Below, piece after piece: positions 34,435 to 41,990 of a stretch of DNA of 64,000 nt. A model generated the notes under the pieces. The model worked only from the letters and a program-made list of their open reading frames with translations, was not told the origin of the DNA and searched no databases. The position numbers and the translations under genes were made by a program. The DNA comes from Streptomyces olindensis (GTDB lineage Bacteria > Actinomycetota > Actinomycetes > Streptomycetales > Streptomycetaceae): the NCBI GenBank assembly GCA_000696115.1, contig JJOH01000001.1, forward strand, positions 186,001-250,000, read 5' to 3'. Within the stretch, counting starts at the first letter, position 1. Every line of letters starts with the position of its first letter.

Positions 34435-35868
34435 GTGACACAAGACGTCATCGCCCTCACACCGAAGATGCCCGACACCCGCACCCTGCTCGCGGCGTTG
34501 TATGCGGGCGGCCCCGATCTGCGGGTGGACAGTGCTTCCGAGGGCGCCGCGGTCCGGCTCCACGCGCCGGACGGGCGGCCCCTGGTGACCGTGGAGGTGC
34601 CGCTCTTCCTTCAAGTCCCGGGCGAGATCGGTCGTTTGTTCGGCGGGAGCGTGCCGGAGGAGACGCCGATGTGGTGGACCGAGGTGCGGGCCACAGCTGC
34701 CGTGGAAGAGGCACAGCGGCTGGCCGGGTCGGTGGCAGGACGCCTGACCGCCGTGCTGGGTGGCAGTACATGGCCGCCCGGTGCCGCCCGTACGGGCGTC
34801 GTGCCCGTCCCTTTCGCGGACGCCGCGGAAGGGCAGGCCTCCTCCGCAGCAGGCGACGACCCACTCGACGTCGATGTGCTCACCGACAGGGCGGCCGTGG
34901 TGTTCCAGGACCGCCCAGTCGTCGCCGCGACCACCTGGTTCAGCGACCTCCTGCACCGCGCCGTCACATCGGACCGCGAACTGCAGGTCGTCACGCCTCC
35001 CAGTTCTCGCCTGACCCTGCCCACGCGCGCTCTGCTCACCGGCCTGCCCGCCCGCTGGGTCGTCCGGGGCCCCAAGGGCGGCTACTACGACGGGCTCTCC
35101 GGCGCCGTACTGCACTGGCATGAGGGCCGCTTCGCCCCCGCCCCGGCCGAAGGCGGTGGTTTCCAGCTCGCGGACACCTTCACGTCGACTCCGGCCGCCC
35201 GCACCGACGGCGAGCAGCAACTGATTCTGACCGTCCGTACCACCCACCCGGCCACCGAACAGCTTCTCCTCGGCGGAGCACTGGAAGCCTGCTGGCAGAG
35301 CCTCACCGGCAACCCGCCGGCCGGCTGGTCAACCGCCGAGCCCGTCAACCTGCCGTGGTCACCAAGGCAGTTGACCGAGTTGGCCCGCTCCCGTGCCCAG
35401 AGGTCGGCCCCCACCTGGCTGATCGCCGTCGGCGCCCCTGACCGCCCGGCGATCGCGACCTTCCGTGTCACCCACACCCGAGCCGGAGTCGAGGAGCACA
35501 TCACCCTCGCCCTCGGCTACGCAGCCGGCCGGCACCCACCCGTCGACTCCCTGCCCGAACTGGCCGAGACGCTCGCCACGCGGCACCACCTGACCTCCAT
35601 GCTCACCCACCTGCGCCCCGCCCGGGCCGACCTGACCACCCCGCCCCACCACGAGCCGCCCCCGATCCCGCTCTCCTTCACCTTGGGCCCCGACGCCGTG
35701 ACCACCATCGGCCGCACTCACGCCCAGTCCATGCCGGGAACGCGCCCGGCCCTTCTCGGCCCTAAGGCCCGCCCCGCCCTGCACTACACCCTCGGCGACG
35801 GCACCGACCTCGCAGCCCTGCATCGCCTCGCACAGCTCAACGAGCACCTGACCAGCGCCATGGCATGA
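34435..35868 (+). CDS. DUF6177 family protein
   Basis: A 477-residue protein resembling DUF6177, a streptomycete family that recurs with DUF6507 and type VII-linked toxins; its function is unknown. Notable stretches are MWWTEVRATAAVEEAQRLAG near residue 80 and GLPARWVVRGPKGGYYDGLSGAVLHW near 215. There is no signal peptide or membrane helix. A GTG at 34435 follows AGGA. GC is back to the chromosomal level, so it is probably a stable part of the island and not part of the swapped cassette. A secretion accessory or regulator role is possible. Confidence 0.7.
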   Translation: MTQDVIALTPKMPDTRTLLAALYAGGPDLRVDSASEGAAVRLHAPDGRPLVTVEVPLFLQVPGEIGRLFGGSVPEETPMWWTEVRATAAVEEAQRLAGSVAGRLTAVLGGSTWPPGAARTGVVPVPFADAAEGQASSAAGDDPLDVDVLTDRAAVVFQDRPVVAATTWFSDLLHRAVTSDRELQVVTPPSSRLTLPTRALLTGLPARWVVRGPKGGYYDGLSGAVLHWHEGRFAPAPAEGGGFQLADTFTSTPAARTDGEQQLILTVRTTHPATEQLLLGGALEACWQSLTGNPPAGWSTAEPVNLPWSPRQLTELARSRAQRSAPTWLIAVGAPDRPAIATFRVTHTRAGVEEHITLALGYAAGRHPPVDSLPELAETLATRHHLTSMLTHLRPARADLTTPPHHEPPPIPLSFTLGPDAVTTIGRTHAQSMPGTRPALLGPKARPALHYTLGDGTDLAALHRLAQLNEHLTSAMA

Positions 35869-35950
35869 CCGGATACGGAAAGGAGGCAACCGCTGAGCGT
35901 CCGCTCGGACTCGGTCGAGGGCTTCATCGACCTGTTCCGTCGGTGGACGT
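35869..35950 (+). pseudogene. Fragment of a second toxin gene (SVEGFIDLF region)
   Basis: 35910-35937 is an exact 28-bp copy of 31736-31763 in the toxin gene, in the same orientation and coding SVEGFIDLF. AAAGGAGG lies at 35879-35886. Outside the 28 bp the similarity ends and no toxin-like protein follows. It is probably what remains of a displaced toxin or of a recombination event that brought the antitoxin-type genes beside it. Confidence 0.55.
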
Positions 35951-36319
35951 TCACGCGCCCTTCCGCCAGGTCCGAGTCGGGCGGCCGTGCTCGTCCCACG
36001 TGTGCTCCTCCAGGAGCGTCATCCCGTTCTCGGCGAACACTTGTCTCGCAGCGAGCACGCCATTGGAATGCCATTCCCTGAATTCACCTACGGCCAGCCC
36101 TGCCCGCAGTGTTCCCTCCGAGCGAAGAGTGCCGTCCTGGTACCACTCGCGGGACGGCCCGTTCTTGTACCCGTCGACGTAGCTGTCGAGGCTGACCAGG
36201 CTCTCGCCGAGGTGTTCGGTCACCTCGCCGGTGAACGGCCGGCCGCTGTAGTACAAGCGCTCCGAGCCGTCCATGTCGACTTCGGGGTCGTCGATGTCAA
36301 TGCGCTGCACGGCTGTCAT
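35951..36319 (-). CDS. YwqK-type MORN-repeat antitoxin-like protein
   Basis: About 122 residues with MORN/YwqK-type repeats: LYYSGRPFTGEVTEH, GYKNGPSREWYQDGTLRSEG and EFREWHSNGVLAARQ. YwqK of Bacillus protects against the LXG toxin YwqJ, and many relatives are annotated as antitoxins. Placement beside the toxin fragment fits an orphan immunity gene. The ATG at 36319 has no good ribosome binding site; a GTG at 36361 is an alternative start. Confidence 0.75.
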   Translation of the reverse strand: MTAVQRIDIDDPEVDMDGSERLYYSGRPFTGEVTEHLGESLVSLDSYVDGYKNGPSREWYQDGTLRSEGTLRAGLAVGEFREWHSNGVLAARQVFAENGMTLLEEHTWDEHGRPTRTWRKGA

Positions 36320-36488
36320 GAGGGGAATCGTGCCGCGTTTCCCCACACCCTTTGTCTGCACGGAGGTAGACGGGTCTGCGGCGTCGTTCCACCGCCATAG
36401 CTGGCGATCATGCCTCGAAGCGGCCCGCCCGATGTCGGCCCGTCCGAGATCGCGACGGCTGCCCAGCCCGGCCTTCTAACCTGACCAC

Positions 36489-36929
36489 ATGATCGACTAC
36501 GACGATTTCGGCCGCCCTGTGGTCCAGGTGGGGGGCTCCGGGCCCGCACGCCTACTGCTCTCGGAGCCGTCCCGGCGGTACGAGGACGAGCCAACACTCG
36601 ACTTCCTCGTCAGGGCCCGCGGACCCTGGGGAAGTGTCGAGACCTCGGTGGAGACCTGGGGCGGCGACGGTCTCGACACCTTCCTCACCTCACTTGCCGA
36701 AGACTTCCGGGGCTGGGAAGGAGCGCGCACCTGGCACTCCCTCTGCTACGACCTGACCCTCTCAGCGGAACACCACCCTGGCGGCCACGTCCGACTGAGC
36801 TGGGGAATCCGCGACAGGGCACCCTCCGAGGAATGGCAGTTCGAGACCACCACGGTGCACGCGGCAGGGGAGGACATGCGCAACCTCACCGCCGAGATCC
36901 ACATGTTCATCGCGAGCGTGGCGGAGTAG
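36489..36929 (+). CDS. DUF6228 family protein, probable immunity protein
   Basis: A 146-residue cytosolic protein of the DUF6228 type: strand-rich N-terminal half (FLVRARGPWGSVETSVETWG) and LTSLAEDFRGWEGARTW leading to a short acidic C-terminal helix. Similar families are linked to polymorphic toxin loci. It stands alone, without a toxin partner, next to the YwqK-like gene, so it may be an orphan immunity gene retained for defence against relatives. No Shine-Dalgarno; TAACCT 6-11 bases upstream of the ATG could be a -10 for a leaderless message. Confidence 0.65.
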   Translation: MIDYDDFGRPVVQVGGSGPARLLLSEPSRRYEDEPTLDFLVRARGPWGSVETSVETWGGDGLDTFLTSLAEDFRGWEGARTWHSLCYDLTLSAEHHPGGHVRLSWGIRDRAPSEEWQFETTTVHAAGEDMRNLTAEIHMFIASVAE

Positions 36930-37158
36930 CTGAACAAGCCCGGATACACAGCCACCACGTGAGACGACGCCTTAGGGCGTCGTGAGGCTGGAACTGCGGT
37001 AATGCCCCGATCCAGCGGCCCTGAGCGCCACTTCGCCAGCGATCCACCGCGTACGCCGCGGCAGCGTACGCGGTCACCGACTGGACAGTACATGTGACGG
37101 TCCGTAACCATGGACGGGCTCGATGTGGGCGACGGGGCGGGTGCTCGGGAGGTTGCCG

Positions 37159-38013
37159 ATGGTGGCGGACAGCATGACGGGGACGGGGACCGGGGGCGAG
37201 CCGGAGTCATCCGACAGTCTGCGGACGTTCGGGGCGGTGGTCCAGGCCCTGCGGGAACACGCGGGGCTGAGCCGGGCGGAGTTGGGCGATCTGGTCCGCT
37301 ACTCCAAACACACCGTGGCGTCGGCGGAGCAGGGGCGGCGGATGCCGGATCCGGCGTTCGTGGAACGGGCGGAGGAGGCGCTGGGCAACCTCGGCGCGTT
37401 GCGGAGGGCGGCGGGGTGCCTGGCGCGGCAACCGGGGCTGGCGGCGTGGTTCCGGCAGTGGGCGAGGCTCGAGGCGACGGCGATCAGCCTGTACACGTAC
37501 GAGTGCCGGGTCGTGCCGGGGTTGTTGCAGACCGAGGCGTACATGCGGGCGGTGTCCCTGAGCGTGCCGCCGAATCCCGACGAGGAGGAGCTGAACGAGC
37601 GGACCGCTGCGCGCCTGGCGCGGCAGGAGTTGCTGTCGACGAGGCGGAAGCCGGCGTGCGCGTTCAGTTTCATCGTCGAGGAGGCGGTGCTGGCGCGGGG
37701 TACGGGAGGGACGGACGTCATGCGGGGGCAGTTGGACCGTTTGATCGACGTCATCGACCGGCACTGGAACGTGGAGGTGCAGGTCATGCCGCTGCGGCAG
37801 CCCGTGCATGCCGGGTTGGATGGGCCAGTCCGGCTTCTGGAAACTCCGGACAATCAGTGGTTCGCGTACTCGGAAGGGCAGCAAAACGGCCGTCTCATCT
37901 CGGACCGGAAAGAGATCAGCCTGCTCCACCACCGGTATGCGAAACTGCGCTCGCAGGCTCTCACCCCCGAGGACTCCAGGAGTCTGCTGGAGCGAACGCG
38001 AGGAGCGCTATGA
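37159..38013 (+). CDS. XRE family helix-turn-helix regulator with DUF5753 domain
   Basis: A 284-residue regulator. HTH at about 22-80 (VVQALREHAGLSRAELGDLV and YSKHTVASAEQGRRMPDP). DUF5753 follows, with ECRVVPGLLQTEAYMRA and VEVQVMPLRQPVHAGLDGP. The ATG at 37159 follows GGGAGGT. It overlaps the DUF397 gene by four bases. This is the second such pair in the window and adjoins the toxin island; whether it controls the island is unknown. The 229-bp gap before it contains no feature that I could name. Confidence 0.9.
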   Translation: MVADSMTGTGTGGEPESSDSLRTFGAVVQALREHAGLSRAELGDLVRYSKHTVASAEQGRRMPDPAFVERAEEALGNLGALRRAAGCLARQPGLAAWFRQWARLEATAISLYTYECRVVPGLLQTEAYMRAVSLSVPPNPDEEELNERTAARLARQELLSTRRKPACAFSFIVEEAVLARGTGGTDVMRGQLDRLIDVIDRHWNVEVQVMPLRQPVHAGLDGPVRLLETPDNQWFAYSEGQQNGRLISDRKEISLLHHRYAKLRSQALTPEDSRSLLERTRGAL

Positions 38014-38201
38014 GCAGCAGCACGTCCGAACTCGCCTGGTTCAAGAGCAGTTACAGCGGCTCGCAGGGCGACGACTGCGTCGAAGTGGCTCTCACTCCCG
38101 CCACGATCCACGTCCGGGACTCCAAGGACCAGCAGAGTCCGCGACTCGCCCTGTCCCCGGCGGCTTGGGCCGACTTCTTGTCGTACGCCGCCCGGGGCTG
38201 A
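38010..38201 (+). CDS. DUF397 domain protein
   Basis: A 63-residue protein, the standard DUF397 length: LAWFKSSYSGSQGDDCVEVAL, then IHVRDSKDQQSPRLALSPAAWADFL. Partner of the XRE regulator upstream; the ATGA overlap and GAGGAG give coupled translation. Such small proteins are thought to act with the DUF5753 regulator in differentiation. Confidence 0.92.
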   Translation: MSSSTSELAWFKSSYSGSQGDDCVEVALTPATIHVRDSKDQQSPRLALSPAAWADFLSYAARG

Positions 38202-38312
38202 CGTCAAGCAGGGATCGCGCCCCGTTCCAGAAGCCGTCGGCAACCTTTGCGGCCCCGGCGGCCACTGATGAGTCGGAAGTCGTGTTCTCCCGAACGACGT
38301 AAGGACCTGTCC

Positions 38313-39281
38313 GTGGCATCCCGTTCCCACCGCCGCCCGCCCCGCACGCGGCGACACACCGCCCTCGTCTCCGCTGTCGTCGTGGCGGCTGCCGTGCTCG
38401 TCGTATCGCTGGTGGTGGCTCTCCGCCCGGACCGGGATGCCGGTTCCGCGTCGGCCACGGTCACGCCCGTCGCCGGCGCGCAGGGAAGCGCCTCCCCGAC
38501 GGCGCCGACGCCCGAGCCGAAGTCCAAGTCCACGCCCAAGGCCAAGCCCAAGCCGTCAACGGCCTCTCCGTCCCCGAAGCCCGCCATGGCCGCCCCGTCG
38601 GAGCGCTCGTCACCCACACGCGCTGCCCAGCCCACGCCCCGGCCGGTGTCCGGCAGCGCGCCGCTCGCCGGCCGGATCAAGCCCGGGACCACCTACCAGG
38701 GCGTCGCCACCCACTACGACGCCGCGGACGGTAACGGCGCGTGTCTGTACGGCCCGAGCCCCGACCTCATGGTCGCGGCGATGAACCACACCGACTACGA
38801 GACGTCCAAGGCGTGCGGGGCGTACGTCCTCGTTCGCGCGGCGAACGGCGCCTCCGTCACGGTCCGGATCACCAACGAGTGCCCGCTGCCCTGCGCCCCC
38901 GGGCAGCTCGACCTCAGTAAGGAGGCCTTCGCGAAGCTCGCCGGTCTGTCCGCGGGCCGGATACCGATCACCTGGAGCCTGCTGAGCCCGAGCACGTCCG
39001 AGACGGTCTCGATCCGCTACAAGACCGGCTCCAGCCGCCACTGGTGCGCCGTCCAGGCCCTCGGCCACCGCAATCCGCTGGCCCGGCTGGAGGTCGCCAC
39101 CGGCAGCGGCTGGCACCGCCTGACCCGCACCGAGTACAACTACTTCCTCTCCCCCGACGGCACCGGCTGCGGCGGCTCCCTCAGGCTCACCGACATCTAC
39201 GGCGAACAACTCACCGTCGAGGGCGTCACCGTGCGCCCGGACGCCGTGCAGGCGACCCGCGTCCAGTTCGCCCGGCACTGA
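38313..39281 (+). CDS. Secreted or membrane-anchored bacterial expansin-like protein
   Basis: A 322-residue protein. An N-terminal hydrophobic segment (ALVSAVVVAAAVLVVSLVVAL) acts as signal or anchor. A Pro/Lys/Ser/Thr linker spans about 45-115. A double-psi beta-barrel follows (about 120-215, with YQGVATHYDAADGNGACLYG and PGQLDLSKEAFAKLA; catalytic-type Asp kept), then a CBM63-like beta-sandwich to the end (HWCAVQALGHRNPLARLEV). Expansins loosen cellulose or peptidoglycan without hydrolysis. The GTG at 38313 has AAGGA upstream; in-frame ATGs at 38247 and 38268 would add an Arg-rich N-terminus. Confidence 0.85.
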   Translation: MASRSHRRPPRTRRHTALVSAVVVAAAVLVVSLVVALRPDRDAGSASATVTPVAGAQGSASPTAPTPEPKSKSTPKAKPKPSTASPSPKPAMAAPSERSSPTRAAQPTPRPVSGSAPLAGRIKPGTTYQGVATHYDAADGNGACLYGPSPDLMVAAMNHTDYETSKACGAYVLVRAANGASVTVRITNECPLPCAPGQLDLSKEAFAKLAGLSAGRIPITWSLLSPSTSETVSIRYKTGSSRHWCAVQALGHRNPLARLEVATGSGWHRLTRTEYNYFLSPDGTGCGGSLRLTDIYGEQLTVEGVTVRPDAVQATRVQFARH

Positions 39282-39291
39282 GGGGCCGCCC

Positions 39292-40068
39292 TCAGGGAGC
39301 TGCGCCGGCTCCTGCGGCGCGGAACAGCGCCTCCGCGTCGGCGACCGCCCGGACGAGGGCGTCAGGTGTCGCCGTCAGGCTCGCGACGAGGGCGTCCACC
39401 TCGCCCAGACCAGCCCGGGCCACGAGTCCCTTCTCGTTGGTGACCCACTCGCCGCGCGCCGCCAGCACCGCGTGCGCGGTCTGGGTCGCCGCGAGGGCGA
39501 TCGCGCCCGCGACCTGGGTGACTGCGCCCTTGCGGGCGTGGCCCGCCTTCGCGTACGCGAGAGTGGCCGCGGCCATGCCGTGCCAGTGGGGCGGGGCCGT
39601 CTCGCGCAGTGCCGGCGGGTAGGTCGTGGGGCGTCGCAGGGCGCCCCGCAGCACCTTGTTGACGGCGAGTTCGGCGACGAGGAGGTACGTCGGGATGCCC
39701 GCCAGGTGGAACATCAGGGGCTCGACGCGGAAACGGCCCTCCTCGGCCTCCGCCCACTCGTGGTCCACGACGTCGAGGTCCCGGTAGTGGACGTCCACGC
39801 GCCGGCCGTCGATCGTCAGCCAGGCACCTCCGTTGAAGACGCCGCCGCCCCACGCGCCGAGCTCGGAGACCTCGCCCTCCCAGCCGACCGCCCGGAGGTC
39901 GTCGGGGTCGAAGGCGCCCCGGTAGTAGATCGCCAAGTCCCAGTCGCTGTCGGGTCGTTCGGTGCCCTGGGCCCGGGAGCCGCCCAGGGTGACGGCCCGG
40001 ACGGTGGGGAGGGCGGCGAGGCGGTCGGCGGTGGTGTCGAGGAAGGTCTGGTCCGGCAGGGTGGGCAC
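39292..40068 (-). CDS. Nucleotidyltransferase-fold protein
   Basis: A 258-residue protein with the Pol-beta-type nucleotidyltransferase motif LGGSRAQGTERPDSDWDLAIYY (GS-x-DxD, near residue 27) and a third Asp in RRVDVHYRDLD. A helical C-terminal half follows. Such proteins include aminoglycoside adenylyltransferases and minimal toxin-antitoxin MNT enzymes; no HEPN partner is adjacent, so the substrate is open. The GTG at 40068 follows GAGGAG. It is convergent with the expansin-like gene (10 bp between stops). Confidence 0.8.
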   Translation of the reverse strand: MPTLPDQTFLDTTADRLAALPTVRAVTLGGSRAQGTERPDSDWDLAIYYRGAFDPDDLRAVGWEGEVSELGAWGGGVFNGGAWLTIDGRRVDVHYRDLDVVDHEWAEAEEGRFRVEPLMFHLAGIPTYLLVAELAVNKVLRGALRRPTTYPPALRETAPPHWHGMAAATLAYAKAGHARKGAVTQVAGAIALAATQTAHAVLAARGEWVTNEKGLVARAGLGEVDALVASLTATPDALVRAVADAEALFRAAGAGAAP

Positions 40069-40206
40069 GGCGGGCTCCTCGGCGGTCGGGGTCCGGAAAG
40101 CGTAGGGGGATCGCCCGGTCGGCGCGAAACGAAATACGGGTGCGTTCGGGGCCGGCGCTCCGCATGATCGGTGGGTTGCCCTGTCGCCGCCCCGATCGGA
40201 GATCCC

Positions 40207-40608
40207 GTGATCCAGCGCGTCACCGTCCCGAGCCTCTTCCCGCCCCCCACCTACTCCCACGCCTCCGTCGTCGAGGCGGGCACCAGGCTGGCCTTCCTCG
40301 CCGGGTCCGTGCCGCTTGACGCCCGCGGCGAACTCGTCGGCCCGGGGGATCCCGTACGGCAGGCCGAGCAGGTGATCGCCAATCTGCGGGAGCAGCTCGA
40401 CGCCGTCGGCAGCGACCTGGCGCACGTCGTGTCGACCGACGTGTACGTCGTGGCCGACGAGCCGGCCGTGCTCTCCGCCGTCTGGGCTGTCGTCGAGTCG
40501 TCCGGACTCAGCACCGGACCGCACTCCTCGACGCTGATCGGCGTGGCGTGCCTCGGGTACACGGGGCAACTGGTGGAGATTACGGCGACAGCCGTCGTTC
40601 CCGACTAG
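40207..40608 (+). CDS. RidA/YjgF family protein
   Basis: A 133-residue RidA-like protein. RidA enzymes hydrolyse reactive enamines and imines from PLP enzymes. Visible family blocks are TRLAFLAGSVPLDARGELV, VRQAEQVIANLREQL and the terminal LVEITATAVVPD. The archetypal Arg in the SGQ/R site near residue 107 is replaced (GVACLGYTGQLVEI), which places it in a non-archetypal subgroup. The GTG at 40207 follows CGGAGA. The next gene is 48 bp away on the same strand. Confidence 0.85.
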   Translation: MIQRVTVPSLFPPPTYSHASVVEAGTRLAFLAGSVPLDARGELVGPGDPVRQAEQVIANLREQLDAVGSDLAHVVSTDVYVVADEPAVLSAVWAVVESSGLSTGPHSSTLIGVACLGYTGQLVEITATAVVPD

Positions 40609-40656
40609 CGCCCGGCCCGTCGTTCTCGATCGGCCGTCCGGCCGCAGGAGTCCCCC

Positions 40657-41262
40657 ATGTTGATCGAGCACCGCGGGCAGCGCCCCGTCGTCCCCGAGTC
40701 CGCGTACGTCGCTCCCACGGCCGTGCTGTGCGGGGCCGTCGTCCTCGGTGAGCGCAGTCGCGTGCTGCACGGGGCCGTGCTCACCGCGGAGGACGGGGAG
40801 GTGCGGGTCGGCTCGGACGTCGTCGTCATGGAGAACGCCCTGGTGCGGGGGCGGGCCCGGCACCCGGCCGTGATCGGTGACGCCGTGCTCGTCGGGCCGC
40901 ACGCCCATGTCAACGGGGGAACCCTGGAGGACGAGGTCTTCGTGGCGACCGGCGCCTGCGTCTTCCCGGGGGCCGTCGCGGGCGCCGGCTCGGAGCTGCG
41001 GATCCACAGTGTGCTGCACGTCAACTCCGTGCTGCCGCCCGGCACCGTCCTGCCCATCGGCTGGATCGCCGCGGGAGCGCCCCGGGCCCGCCTCTTCGCC
41101 CCCGGCGAGCACGACGAGCTGTGGCAGATCCAGGAGGCGCTGGACTTCCCCGGGACCGTGTACGGCATCCCGCGCGGCACCTCGATGCGGGAGGTCATGG
41201 CCCGCCAGGTGGATCTCTACGGGGCCCATCGCGACGACGTCACGCGCGACGGACCGTCATGA
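40657..41262 (+). CDS. Left-handed beta-helix (gamma-carbonic-anhydrase-like) protein
   Basis: A 201-residue hexapeptide-repeat protein: YVAPTAVLCGAVVLGERSRV, then VLHGAVL, AVLVGPHAHVNGGTL and HSVLHVNSVLPPG form the beta-helix, followed by a C-terminal helix. His in LHGAV, PHAHV and HVNSV are possible metal ligands, but the arrangement differs from true gamma carbonic anhydrases. Catalysis is therefore uncertain. GGAG precedes the ATG. Overlaps the racemase-like gene by 6 bp at convergent ends. Confidence 0.82.
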   Translation: MLIEHRGQRPVVPESAYVAPTAVLCGAVVLGERSRVLHGAVLTAEDGEVRVGSDVVVMENALVRGRARHPAVIGDAVLVGPHAHVNGGTLEDEVFVATGACVFPGAVAGAGSELRIHSVLHVNSVLPPGTVLPIGWIAAGAPRARLFAPGEHDELWQIQEALDFPGTVYGIPRGTSMREVMARQVDLYGAHRDDVTRDGPS

Positions 41263-41985
41263 GCCACTGCCGTCCGGCCTCCCCCACACCCTGCGTTTCG
41301 GCAGCGGCTCGGCGTAGCTCCCCACCCGGCTGGTCGTCAGCCCCAGCGCCACCAGCGACTCGGCCAGTCTGACCGCCGCGGCGACCCCGTCGACGACGGG
41401 CAGGCCCAGTTTCTCGCCGACCACCCGTTGCAGGCCGGTCATGCCGGCGCAGCCCAGCACGAGCACCTCGGCGCCGGCCGCGCACGCCCGTTCGGCGGCG
41501 GCCAGGAAGGCCGTCTCGGTGCGCTCGTCGTCCCCGAGGTCGAGGACGTTCAGGCCCGTGCCGACGACCGCGGCGCAGTTGCGCGCCACGCCCGCCGTCT
41601 CCAGGCTGTCCTCGATCTGCCCGCGGGACCGCTCCAGCGTGGTGACGACGCCGTAGCGGCGGCCCAGCAGGCAGGCGAGGTGGGCCGCGGCCTCCGTGAT
41701 GTCGACGACCGGGACGTCGACCAGTTCCCGTACGCCTTCGCGCCCGTGCTCCCCGAAACCGGCCATGACCACGGCGTCGTACGGCGGTCCGTCGTAGGTC
41801 CGCAGCGTGTCGAGGACGGCCGCGGCGGACAGGTAGCTGTCGAGCCAGCCCTCGGCGGACTCGGGCCCCCAGGCGGGGGTCAGTCCGGTCACGGTGGTGC
41901 CCGGGCCTGCGGCGGCCCGGGCACCTCGTACGATCTCCTCGGTCATCTCCTGCGTGGTGTTGCAGTTGGTGACGACGATCCGCAC
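41257..41985 (-). CDS. Asp/Glu/hydantoin racemase family protein lacking the first catalytic Cys
   Basis: A 242-residue homologue of hydantoin and Asp/Glu racemases (VVTNCNTTQEMTEEIV at the N-terminus, VVDITEAAAHLACLLG, VLVLGCAGMTGLQ with Cys179). The first catalytic position is Gly76 (VVMAGFGEHGREG) where two-cysteine racemases have Cys. Racemisation by the usual mechanism is unlikely; a decarboxylase- or isomerase-like single-Cys reaction is possible. The GTG at 41985 follows GGAGG and starts 5 bp after the permease stop, so the two are one operon. Confidence 0.83.
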   Translation of the reverse strand: MRIVVTNCNTTQEMTEEIVRGARAAAGPGTTVTGLTPAWGPESAEGWLDSYLSAAAVLDTLRTYDGPPYDAVVMAGFGEHGREGVRELVDVPVVDITEAAAHLACLLGRRYGVVTTLERSRGQIEDSLETAGVARNCAAVVGTGLNVLDLGDDERTETAFLAAAERACAAGAEVLVLGCAGMTGLQRVVGEKLGLPVVDGVAAAVRLAESLVALGLTTSRVGSYAEPLPKRRVWGRPDGSGS

Positions 41986-41990
41986 GTCTC

